Notes: generated from the sequence alone by a model not told the origin. A stretch of 15,087 nucleotides of DNA from Methanobrevibacter_A sp964547125 (GCA_964547125.1 CAZJLS010000043.1:1-15087); one strand, 5' to 3'; shown: positions 5,194 to 12,318, numbered from the stretch's first letter. Numbers and translations: made by a program.

Positions 5194-6651
5194 TTAGGAT
5201 TGGTATAGTGGGTGGTTTTCTATGGATTCTTCTATTTCAAATGGTAAGTATGGGTTTTCTGGGTTTAGTATTCTATAGAATCCTGAATCTATAAGGTAGT
5301 TTTTGCAGTAGTCATCTTTTGCTCTCATTGCTCTTCCTATTGTTTGTTGGAATTTTTGCATTGTTTTTATGCAGTACCAGTCTTGGTCATATTCTAGTCT
5401 TTTTAGTATTTGGTTGTCGTTTAGTGGTGGGAATGGTGCTTTGTATAGTATTTGGAATCTGCATTGGTCGTATTTGAAGTCTATTCCTTCTTGTATGTTG
5501 TGTGATATTAGTATTAGTGGTTGTGTTGATTTTTTGAATTCTTCTATGTTTTCTGTTATTCTGTTTTTGTATTTTGTGTTTTTGAAGTGTTTTATGATGT
5601 TTTTTGTGTATTCTTTTTTATGTGTGTGTATTATTCCTTTTTCTTTTGGGTGTTTGTTGAGTATTTCTTGTATTTTTGTGTATGTTTTTGGTATTGTTTC
5701 TTGTTTGGCATTCCAACTCATGTTTCCTGCTGTATCTATTATTATTGGGTTGTTTTTTGCTAGGTTGAAATTGTTTGTAGTTTTTTCTATGTAGACATCA
5801 TCGTTTATTCCTAAGTCTTTTAGGAATTGGTTGGTTTCTATAAAGCTTCCACTCATGAATATTGTTATTTGTGCTGTTGGTTTGAGTAGTAGGTCTTTGG
5901 TGTATTCTTGTATGTATGTTGGTTTGATTGTTGTGGTGTTTTCTGTTTGTGTTATTGTCCAATTATCTGGATTTTCTTCTATTAGTGGTAATGTGTTTTG
6001 TATTTGGTTTTTAAGTGTTGTGTTTTTTGTTTTTATGTTTTTTAGTTTTTCTTGGAGGTTTTCTTCTGTGTATGTGTTGTTTGGTATTTTTAGGGTTAGT
6101 GTGTTTGTTATTGCATTTTCTATGTTGTGTGCTTCATCTAGTATTGCTAGGTTTCGCATTTTGTAGTGGTTTATTTGGTAGTAGGTGTCTGCTATTTTTA
6201 GATTGTAGTTTAGTAGTGCTGTATCTGATTGTATTGCTTTTATTTTACTGTTCCAGTATTCACATCCATTATTATATTCTTGGTTTTTGGAGTTGTTTTT
6301 ATATTGGCATTGTTTGTCTTTGCATTTGTCTGCTGTGGTGTTGTGTTTTTTGCAATGGTAGTTTGTTTTTCCTTTTGCTATTTTGTAGTTTATTTTGAAT
6401 TTGTTATTTTCTGTTAATATTTTGTATTGATCTTGTAGGATTTTAGTGCTGGTTATGATGTATGTTTGGTATTCTTGTTCTTGCGTGTAGTAATTGTTTA
6501 TTGTTTGTGCTATTGCTGTTTTTCCATATCCTGTTGGTGCATCTAGGCAAATGTATTTGTAGTTGTTTTCGTTTATGGCATTTATTATGTTTTTTATAGT
6601 TTGTATTTGTCCTTCTCGTGGTTTTTTGTAAGGGAAGTATTTTTGTATCAT
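5194..6651 (-). CDS. XPD/Rad3-type Fe-S DNA helicase, compact, 485 aa
   Basis: A superfamily 2 helicase, complete with its motifs: KKPREGQ (Q-motif-like, residues 9-15), Walker A APTGYGKT (38-45), DEAH (172-175), and motif VI QTIGRAMR (436-443). Four cysteines (100, 110, 115, 130) lie between Walker A and the DEAH box, where XPD, FancJ and DinG hold a 4Fe-4S cluster. Family knowledge predicts 5'-3' DNA unwinding driven by ATP. It is shorter than cellular XPD (often 600 or more residues), mostly through smaller inserted domains. The start overlaps the AP2-like gene as ATGA and no clear ribosome binding site is seen, so translation is probably coupled. The coding strand is unusually rich in A and C and poor in T and G, unlike mcm upstream. 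I infer a helper helicase of the replication module. Confidence 0.9.
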   Translation of the reverse strand: MIQKYFPYKKPREGQIQTIKNIINAINENNYKYICLDAPTGYGKTAIAQTINNYYTQEQEYQTYIITSTKILQDQYKILTENNKFKINYKIAKGKTNYHCKKHNTTADKCKDKQCQYKNNSKNQEYNNGCEYWNSKIKAIQSDTALLNYNLKIADTYYQINHYKMRNLAILDEAHNIENAITNTLTLKIPNNTYTEENLQEKLKNIKTKNTTLKNQIQNTLPLIEENPDNWTITQTENTTTIKPTYIQEYTKDLLLKPTAQITIFMSGSFIETNQFLKDLGINDDVYIEKTTNNFNLAKNNPIIIDTAGNMSWNAKQETIPKTYTKIQEILNKHPKEKGIIHTHKKEYTKNIIKHFKNTKYKNRITENIEEFKKSTQPLILISHNIQEGIDFKYDQCRFQILYKAPFPPLNDNQILKRLEYDQDWYCIKTMQKFQQTIGRAMRAKDDYCKNYLIDSGFYRILNPENPYLPFEIEESIENHPLYQS

Positions 6652-7058
6652 GTAAATCGTGCTAGGTTTTCTATGATGTCTTTGTTCCAGTTGTTATCTT
6701 CTAGTAGCATTCTTATATATGATGCTTCTTTTAGTGTGTTGTATGTTCCAAAATGTACTGTTTGTCCGTTTATTGATTTTTGTATTAGGTATCCTTTTCC
6801 TCTTTTTCTTATGTATTTTGGTAGTTTTTGTTGTGTTTGTTTTTTAAATGGTGGTAAGTCCATTTCTAGGTATCTGTTTTTTGTTATTGTTTCTATGTTT
6901 GTTAGGATGTTTTCATCCCAGTTGTAGTCTTCTAGTATGTCTCGCTCCAGTAGTGCGTTTTCTAGTTTAGTAAATGATCCATAGCTTTTGTTGTTTTTTA
7001 CTATGCGATATCTTCCTTTTATTTTCCAAATATATCTGTAGATGTGTTTTGTGTTCAT
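6648..7058 (-). CDS. Two-repeat AP2-like DNA-binding protein, 136 aa
   Basis: Two AP2-like units are visible at about residues 16-47 and 89-124. Unit one runs RYRIVKNNKSYGSFTKLENA and closes in DYNW; unit two runs GYLIQKSINGQTVHFGTYNT, LKEAS and closes in DNNW. The pattern is the same as in 4158-4487, with a longer basic linker here. ATG 7058 has GGGGTG about 6 bases upstream and overlaps the previous stop by 4 bases; its own stop overlaps the helicase start by 4 bases. Position between an unknown cysteine protein and the helicase suggests that it acts with the helicase, perhaps recognising origin DNA. DNA binding is inferred from the fold pattern; the sequence bound is unknown. Confidence 0.8.
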   Translation of the reverse strand: MNTKHIYRYIWKIKGRYRIVKNNKSYGSFTKLENALLERDILEDYNWDENILTNIETITKNRYLEMDLPPFKKQTQQKLPKYIRKRGKGYLIQKSINGQTVHFGTYNTLKEASYIRMLLEDNNWNKDIIENLARFT

Positions 7059-7816
7059 ACTAGCACCCCTTCTTCTATTTCTTTTTTTATTCTTTTTCTA
7101 AGTATTTTGTCTCTTTTGAATTTTTTTATTTGGAAGTTTCTCAGTTGTGTATCATATTCTTCAATGTCTTTTTCTATTTCTTTTATTTGTTTTTTTAATC
7201 TTTGTTTGTATTCTTTTGGAGTTTCTGGTTTGTATTTCGCTAGTGACCAGTATACTAGTTTGTCTTTGATGTGTTTTGGATGGAATGTTATATTATTGTT
7301 TAAATTTTGTAAAAGTTTTTCTATGATTAAATCTATTTCTTTTATTTGGAAACTTTTTAGAATTCTGATAAAATCAGAATAAACACTCTTATCCTTTTTT
7401 AAATCCTTTAAATTTTGGTGTTGTTTTTTAGCTCTAATTACATCAGCTGTTCTGTATTTTACTGTTGCTCCTACCAAGACATATTTTATCCTTGGAACAT
7501 AAATTAGGATATATTTTCCATCATTGTAGTATACTGGTTCTGTTGCTTTTATTTTATCATAGAATTCTTTTTTCTTAAGATATTTTTCTTGTTCTTTTTT
7601 CTCATCAAAACTGTATAAGAAATATTTCTCCACCCTTTTTGATTTTTGCATTTCTTTTCTTCTATCATAATAGTATTTCACCATTCCACTTAGATATTTG
7701 TATTCTTTATCTTTTGGAAGTACTAAAATACATTCATTAATGTGTTTACATATAGAACAAGTGTTTTTACCATATTTTGGATTGTATACACAGTCTGCCT
7801 CATAATAATTTATCAT
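7055..7816 (-). CDS. Four-cysteine basic protein of unknown function, 253 aa
   Basis: ATG 7816 overlaps the end of the preceding gene by 17 bases and has GGAG about 10 bases upstream. The N-terminus has four cysteines (9, 20, 23, 29) in a C-x10-C-x2-C-x5-C spacing, with His25 between, which could hold zinc or an Fe-S cluster. A Tyr/Lys-rich helical part follows. A beta-like segment (GKYILIYVPRIKYVLVGATV, about residues 100-120) looks like the core of a folded domain. The C-terminal 80 residues are highly charged and helical (KQRLKKQIKEIEKDIEEYD), likely a coiled coil. I do not recognise a family. Lying inside the overlapping mcm-helicase operon, it is probably a replication or DNA-processing partner; this is inference from context only. 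Confidence 0.75.
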   Translation of the reverse strand: MINYYEADCVYNPKYGKNTCSICKHINECILVLPKDKEYKYLSGMVKYYYDRRKEMQKSKRVEKYFLYSFDEKKEQEKYLKKKEFYDKIKATEPVYYNDGKYILIYVPRIKYVLVGATVKYRTADVIRAKKQHQNLKDLKKDKSVYSDFIRILKSFQIKEIDLIIEKLLQNLNNNITFHPKHIKDKLVYWSLAKYKPETPKEYKQRLKKQIKEIEKDIEEYDTQLRNFQIKKFKRDKILRKRIKKEIEEGVLV

Positions 7817-8303
7817 TGTATACTCTCCATTCTGGTTCTATGTATCTCCATTTTCCAACACAGGATATTGGACAGCTAAAGTTTTGATGATTATATTTTA
7901 CAAAGTCATAAATTTCTATTAAAACATGCTTAGGATATTTTAATAAATCTTCTGCTTCCCTAACAACATCAGGATCCATATAATCATATTTTTTATCCCT
8001 TTTTCTTTTTTCCAATTCCATTTTAAAGTTTACCCATGCTTGATCCTTGTTTTTTATTAATTTATTATCCCTTTCTTTTATTTTTTGTAATTGTTTTTGT
8101 AAGATGTTAATTTTTGTTAAAGATTTGCTTATTTTATCTTCTTCAATATTGATTTTCAATTGTAAATTTTCAATTGTTTTATTTGATGAGTTGACATAAA
8201 TTTCAAGGAAATCTTCAACAAAATTACTAACATTACTAATATTATTTTTTACAAGAGAATAGGTTTCTTCATTAACTGTAATATTAATTCTTTTTTTAGC
8301 CAT
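7800..8303 (-). CDS. Ribbon-helix-helix-like protein with coiled coil, 167 aa
   Basis: I choose ATG 8303, not the GTG at 8312 three codons earlier, because AAAGGAA lies 9 bases before the ATG and directly against the GTG. The start overlaps the mcm stop by 8 bases (ATGGCTAA). Residues 1-37 (KKRINITVNEETY, then a helix, a turn near NISN, and a second helix FVEDFLEIYV) fit the ribbon-helix-helix pattern of CopG/Arc-like DNA-binding dimers. Residues about 42-78 are a leucine/isoleucine-rich coiled coil. The C-terminus has a CPISCVGKW segment with two cysteines. Such proteins often regulate their own operon or bind plasmid origins and partition sites. Either role would fit beside mcm; the choice is not settled by the sequence. 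Confidence 0.75.
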   Translation of the reverse strand: MAKKRINITVNEETYSLVKNNISNVSNFVEDFLEIYVNSSNKTIENLQLKINIEEDKISKSLTKINILQKQLQKIKERDNKLIKNKDQAWVNFKMELEKRKRDKKYDYMDPDVVREAEDLLKYPKHVLIEIYDFVKYNHQNFSCPISCVGKWRYIEPEWRVYNDKLL

Positions 8304-10236
8304 AGAAGACACTTCCTTTAAGATTTTTATATGCTTTTATAAATGCTCTATTTGCTTCTTTTTTACTTGCTCCTTTTTTATCCATTAAATCCTTTTTCAT
8401 CTCATTTATTAATTCATGATCTAGTGTGAAAATACCTGAATTTGAATATTCTCTTATTGAATGTTCAAGTGTGTTTATAAATTCTAGTTCCCTCTTACTC
8501 ATATCTCCATTTTTAACTCCAATATTTGACAAGTCTAAACCTAAAGATTCTGCAGAATCACGATATATTCTAATAGCATCTTTAACATCATCTAATGTTA
8601 CTTTTTCTCTTAGTTCACATTTTGCACGAGCAATGCTTAGTCTTGCAATTGCTCTACCATCACGCATTGTAATTGGTGTGTTTTCATCACTATTATAAGC
8701 TTCACTACGTGTTGCAGTGTAAAATTCTGCAATATATTCTATTGCATCAGGTGTTAGTTTAGGATTGATTTTCATTTTAGCATAAGCAATATATTTCATA
8801 AACAAATCAGAACTAATAATCCGATTATTCGAATTTGAAATATCATTAGATAAAACAGACTTCATAAGATTATAATCCCTTGTTTCATCATATTCATCCA
8901 TCATAACATAAATCAAATCAAAACGTGTAATAGTACTATCAGGAATATTAATTTGAGAATAAATATCATTATAAATATCAAAACGACCATTTTTAGGATT
9001 AGCAGCACAAAGAAAACTTGTACGTGCAGAGAGAGTTTGAGTAATATTAGCTTTAGATATAGAAACCGTCATAGATTCCATAGGTTCATTTAAAGATAAT
9101 TGAACTTCAGGTTTTAATTTATCAAACTCATCCATACAAATAATACCAGAATCTGCTAAAACCACCGCACCAGCATTAGCAATAAAACGACCTGTAGACT
9201 CCTCATGAGTAAGAGAAGCAGTTAAACCAGCTTCAGTACTACCAGTACCAGTTCTAATATATTTCGGAGTAACCTCACACACACTATTTAAAAATTTAGT
9301 CTTACCCAGAGAAGGATCACCAATAAGTAAAATATGAATAGTACCCCGTTCACCATCCCAAGCACCATTAACTAAAGATTCAGCACCAAACTGCTGTAAA
9401 ACTAAACCTTCCTTAATATGACGATTACCAGAAACATTAGGTGCAATATTATCAACAAGAATATTAAAAACATCTTTTTCTTGACTTAATTTTCTAATAT
9501 CCACCTCATCCTTAAGACTAAGATTATCCATATTAAACAAACTCTTTTCAGGCTTAATACTTCTTAAATTAATGAAAAAATTAGGATTATCTGAATTTTT
9601 AGGATTTTCAATACCAAAATAACCAGTAATATTCACCAAATCCCCAACACGAATAATATAAGAAGCACTAGCAAGAAAACCTAAAAGATAAGCATTAAAA
9701 GAAACATCAACACCTGATCTTCTAAACTCCAAAGGCTCTTCAAGTTGCAAAATCTTATAAGCTTCAAAACGACTATGCTCAAAATCCAATTTAAGAGACT
9801 TATTACCACAACTAGGACAAGCACTAGGAGAGACAATATTATGATTCTCACCAGTTTCAATTTCAACAAACTCATGACACCTACTACATTCAAAAACACC
9901 AGTAATCATAACAGGAATAGTGGCAGTAATACTTTTAACCATAGCAGTTGTACTGATAAAACTACCAACATCATCAATATCCAATTTACTTAAACGAACA
10001 TTACTTGGAATATCAAGAACCTGAATGTAAATATGATTATTCTCATCACCATTCTCATTAACCAAATCTTCAAAAAGTTTTAAAAAAACATTAAACTCAC
10101 TATCATCAAAACCCAAATCCTTAATATCCCCATATTTAATTTCAAGAAGAGAACGTCTACCAGAATCCAATTTAGATTTAATAATTTCACTTAAATTCTC
10201 ATTAATATACTCTTTTATTGCACCAGAATTAATCAT
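8296..10236 (-). CDS. mcm: MCM replicative DNA helicase, 646 aa
   Basis: A full-length archaeal MCM ATPase. The start is ATG 10236 with GGGGGAA just upstream; a longer in-frame extension to 10392 is rejected because it lies in the coding region of the previous gene and reads as hydrophobic nonsense. The N-terminal domain carries a C-x2-C / C-x2-C zinc motif (Cys117, 120, 140, 143). The AAA+ domain has Walker A GDPSLGKT (306-313), Walker B CMDEFD (367-372), sensor 1 AANPKNGRFD (411-420) and arginine finger TRFD (Arg438, where SRFD is more usual). A winged-helix-like C-terminus follows. The helicase-2 insert reads SLNEPMES rather than the common ALHEAMEQ type, which suggests a divergent, element-borne copy. 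MCM hexamers unwind DNA at replication forks. Genes on both sides overlap it by 8 bases. Confidence 0.96.
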   Translation of the reverse strand: MINSGAIKEYINENLSEIIKSKLDSGRRSLLEIKYGDIKDLGFDDSEFNVFLKLFEDLVNENGDENNHIYIQVLDIPSNVRLSKLDIDDVGSFISTTAMVKSITATIPVMITGVFECSRCHEFVEIETGENHNIVSPSACPSCGNKSLKLDFEHSRFEAYKILQLEEPLEFRRSGVDVSFNAYLLGFLASASYIIRVGDLVNITGYFGIENPKNSDNPNFFINLRSIKPEKSLFNMDNLSLKDEVDIRKLSQEKDVFNILVDNIAPNVSGNRHIKEGLVLQQFGAESLVNGAWDGERGTIHILLIGDPSLGKTKFLNSVCEVTPKYIRTGTGSTEAGLTASLTHEESTGRFIANAGAVVLADSGIICMDEFDKLKPEVQLSLNEPMESMTVSISKANITQTLSARTSFLCAANPKNGRFDIYNDIYSQINIPDSTITRFDLIYVMMDEYDETRDYNLMKSVLSNDISNSNNRIISSDLFMKYIAYAKMKINPKLTPDAIEYIAEFYTATRSEAYNSDENTPITMRDGRAIARLSIARAKCELREKVTLDDVKDAIRIYRDSAESLGLDLSNIGVKNGDMSKRELEFINTLEHSIREYSNSGIFTLDHELINEMKKDLMDKKGASKKEANRAFIKAYKNLKGSVFYG

Positions 10237-10522
10237 TTTCCCCCAACCTTTGTTTAACCATCTCATCAACAATAAAAGAAATTTCAGCTTTAAAATTTTC
10301 TTTAAAGTGTTGTCTATAATCAAAAACAGCCTTATTATAATAATCATAAGCAACAACTGCTTTAGATAAACTATCAAATCTTCCAATCTCATACTCCCAA
10401 CTAGAAACAGGAGAAAAATATGAGGCTACATAAGTACCAGTTTTACTATCATAATACACTCCCTCAAAATCAATTTCTTTAGGGAAATATTTCCTATATA
10501 CCTTTTTTAACTTCTCAATCAT
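10229..10522 (-). CDS. Small AP2-like protein before mcm, 97 aa
   Basis: ATG 10522 is preceded by AGGTGAT with proper spacing, so I take it over an in-frame start at 10552. Residues about 20-70 match the AP2 pattern: FEGVYYDSKTGTYVASY, then a strand, then IGRFDSLSKAVVAYDYYNKA, in which the G-x-F-x-[ST]-x-x-x-A-x-x-A-Y-D core is clear. This single domain is closer to the classic AP2 form than the two-repeat proteins of the same module. The C-terminal helix is Lys/Glu-rich. The stop overlaps the mcm start by 8 bases (ATGATTAA), so its translation is coupled to mcm. It is the first gene of the operon. I infer a DNA-binding role at the nearby spacer, either as operon regulator or origin protein. 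Confidence 0.75.
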   Translation of the reverse strand: MIEKLKKVYRKYFPKEIDFEGVYYDSKTGTYVASYFSPVSSWEYEIGRFDSLSKAVVAYDYYNKAVFDYRQHFKENFKAEISFIVDEMVKQRLGEND

Positions 10523-10605
10523 TAGTTTATCACCTGTAAAAGTTAATAACAAAAGTATAATTTAAAAAAAGTAAAAAGAGAGAAGTTTGAAAAAATTAAG
10601 ATAAA

Positions 10606-10619
10606 ATTTAAATATATAA
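10606..10619 (-). promoter_or_regulatory. Candidate TATA box for the mcm operon
   Basis: Minus-strand TTATATATTTAAAT lies about 85 bases before the ATG at 10522, leaving room for a transcript start near 10585 and a leader that contains the AGGTGAT site. It overlaps the hairpin-forming repeat at 10612-10648, which would suit regulation. A closer TTTAAATTATAC at 10552-10563 would place the start too near the ribosome binding site. Confidence 0.3.
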
Positions 10620-10648
10620 CATGATAAAAAATAGTATCATAGTTATAT
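10612..10648. repeat. Near-perfect inverted repeat upstream of the mcm operon
   Basis: ATATAACATGATA (left arm, 10614-10626) and TATCATAGTTATAT (right arm, 10635-10648) pair fully except for one bulged base, with an 8-base A-rich loop. It stands about 90-125 bases before the first gene of the replication operon and overlaps a TATA-like box. It may be an operator, or an element of an origin. It is the clearest inverted repeat in the 690-base spacer. Confidence 0.5.
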
Positions 10649-11142
10649 GAAATAAAATTTTAATCACTAAGTGCTGCTTTCTGATTTTAATTTTTTTCTA
10701 TAACTTACATATTAGTCTTTATTAATCTTGTTAAGAAGTAATTTTAATATTTGGTCGTATTGAAAAACACTTAACAATTTAATAAAACTAATAACTCTTT
10801 TTTTTAAATAATAATTTTTCTAAATTATATTTTGTTAAAAATAGTATATTTTTTCTTATATATAAATGTTAAAATAGGTAAAAAAACTGAACAAAAAACA
10901 GAAAATAAAGAAAAAATTAAACAAAAATTTTAAAAACCCCTAAAAAACACATGGGTAAAGAATAAAATTGTACAAAAAATAATCAAAAAATACAAACAAA
11001 AAAACAAAAACAAGCCTAAAAAATAAAAAATTCAAAAAACACACAAAAAAATTGAACAAAAAAGTATACAAAACTAAAAAACACATAGTAAAAAAATTGG
11101 AATGTTTAAAAAAATAAAAAAAAGATAAACAAAATTCACACC

Positions 11143-11149
11143 AAAAAAA
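11143..11149 (-). terminator. Weak T-run terminator after the SHOCT/zinc-ribbon gene
   Basis: Seven T residues on the minus strand about 65 bases after the stop at 11213. Several other T-tracts follow further left, so termination in this spacer is likely, but the exact point is uncertain. Confidence 0.3.
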
Positions 11150-11212
11150 TTAAAATAAAATAATAATACACAAAAAATAGGTAGCACTAATTACACAATT
11201 CTTAATTTAAAA

Positions 11213-11504
11213 TTATAACTTCTTACCACACTGCGAACAAAACTTAGAATTCTTTTTTAATTTAGCCCCACATTCCCCACAAAATAATATATTACCTTCA
11301 TCGTCCAAACTATCAAAACCAAGCAATTCTTTTTTTTTTAAGTTCAAATTCCTCTTCAGAAATAATACCTTCAGAATATAATTTATAATAATCCTGTATA
11401 TCATCAGTATTGTTTCTAAATTCAGTGATTGTTTTTTTATTTTTTTCTATTTTAACTATAAAAATATTATATTTAACGATAGTTACATATTTTTCTCCAA
11501 AATA
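11213..11504 (-). pseudogene. SHOCT plus zinc-ribbon gene, frameshifted and without a start codon
   Basis: Two frames join into one recognisable protein. The upstream frame (11504 down to about 11340) reads GEKYVTIVKYNIFIVKIEK, a linker, then a SHOCT domain: DDIQDYYKLYSEGIISEEEF followed by ELKKK. The downstream frame (to 11213) continues KELLGFDSLDDEGN and ends in a zinc ribbon with CGECG and CSQCGKKL. The switch lies in a run of ten T (11330-11339, ten A in the coding strand); nine would restore the frame. The upstream frame opens after TAG and has no ATG, GTG or TTG. SHOCT domains are short oligomerisation modules often paired with zinc ribbons or membrane segments. The gene is either decayed or disturbed by a homopolymer read error, though a single error would not explain the missing start. 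Confidence 0.75.
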
Positions 11505-11724
11505 CTAATTCAAAAAGTTAAGATAAAAATTGTCTACATTTAATTGTTAATTTTTTAAAAAATAATAACTCTCAGCAAAATAAATAAAAATACGATTGAT
11601 AAAAACAATAGTTTTAAATTCAAGTATTAAAATGAAAATAGTGAAAATCCATAATTCTGCATTGGAAATAAAACTAGAATATCTCCAAATTATCCCACCT
11701 AAAAATAAAAAATAGAATTAATAG
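11505..11724. other. Spacer before the SHOCT/zinc-ribbon gene
   Basis: About 220 AT-rich bases with no frame I would call a gene. A short T-tract on the minus strand near 11702-11713 could terminate the 11725 gene. The lost 5' end of the broken SHOCT gene may extend into its left edge. Confidence 0.4.
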
Positions 11725-12318
11725 TTAAAAATTAAATCTTAAACTATTAATCCAATTTCCAGCAAAATCACTACCCCAATTAACAACAATATTTACTGTT
11801 CTATCACCTTTATCAAAAGTATAAAAAGTATAATTACTGTAAAAATCAGTGTAGTTTATCTCTAAAACATTTTGCCCTGCAAGTGTGGTGCGTGAAAAAC
11901 CAGTAACTTCGCCACTCTCATTAACCATTTCTACCCATTCAGTATCAGATGCTAATTCATACTCACTATTATTTAATACTAAAATATTTCCAATATACAT
12001 ATTATATGGATCATAGAAAGCAGTTGAATTATCCGCATATACTGTTTCATAAGAACCATATTCTGGATAAACTACAGAATAATCAGGATTTTCATAAACT
12101 GTAGTTGCAATATCCTGATAATATGAAAAAGCCGTTGAACCCCCAATAATTACAACTGCAGTTATTATTACAGCTGCAAGAATTTTAGGCCATACTCTTG
12201 GACATTTAATAGACGAGCCAGTAACTACTTTTTTAGAGTTTGCAGTTATTTTAGAGCCACAATCTCTGCAAAATTCTGCATCATCTGTTATTTCACTTCC
12301 ACAATTTTCACACTTCAT
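11725..12318 (-). CDS. Zinc-ribbon membrane protein with large external domain, 197 aa
   Basis: I place the start at ATG 12318, with GGGGGT 8 bases before it; the ATG at 12333 belongs to that ribosome binding region. Cys3, Cys6, Cys17 and Cys20 form an N-terminal zinc ribbon. A single membrane segment spans about residues 44-66. The remaining 130 residues are rich in Tyr, Asn, Ser and Thr with several N-x-S/T sequons, typical of a domain outside the archaeal cell. Its end (TVNIVVNWGSDFAGNWINSL) looks like a beta-rich module. The family is not recognised. It follows the 12343-12912 gene by 24 bases and is probably co-transcribed with it. Confidence 0.82.
   Translation of the reverse strand: MKCENCGSEITDDAEFCRDCGSKITANSKKVVTGSSIKCPRVWPKILAAVIITAVVIIGGSTAFSYYQDIATTVYENPDYSVVYPEYGSYETVYADNSTAFYDPYNMYIGNILVLNNSEYELASDTEWVEMVNESGEVTGFSRTTLAGQNVLEINYTDFYSNYTFYTFDKGDRTVNIVVNWGSDFAGNWINSLRFNF

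Larger units (their letters stand above)
10523..11212. other. A-rich gene-free spacer, candidate origin or control region
   Basis: No frame of convincing length or composition is present on either strand. The right part (about 10860-11170) is extremely A-rich on the plus strand, with C as the main other base and G and T scarce. A 13-base direct repeat CTAAAAAACACAT occurs at 10940-10952 and 11074-11086. The left part holds the inverted repeat at 10612-10648. Its position upstream of an mcm operon makes it the best place in the window to look for a replication origin, but no known origin motif is seen. Confidence 0.4.

Noticed and set aside
5369..6398. Several long plus-strand open frames rich in Phe, Val, Leu and Cys
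   Set aside because: They are antisense to the XPD-like helicase, whose motifs are unmistakable. The frames stay open only because that strand is rich in T and G.
10237..10392. In-frame N-terminal extension of mcm by 52 residues
   Set aside because: It lies wholly within the AP2-like gene in another frame, reads as a run of Leu, Ile and Lys, and a strong ribosome binding site supports the ATG at 10236.
10860..11170. CRISPR-like or iteron array in the A-rich spacer
   Set aside because: Repeats are short, A-dominated and irregularly spaced; no unit recurs more than twice.
11213..11404. Independent 63-residue zinc-ribbon protein from the ATG at 11404
   Set aside because: Its first 24 residues are out of frame with the SHOCT coding sequence; the ATG arises by chance and the zinc ribbon belongs to the frameshifted gene.
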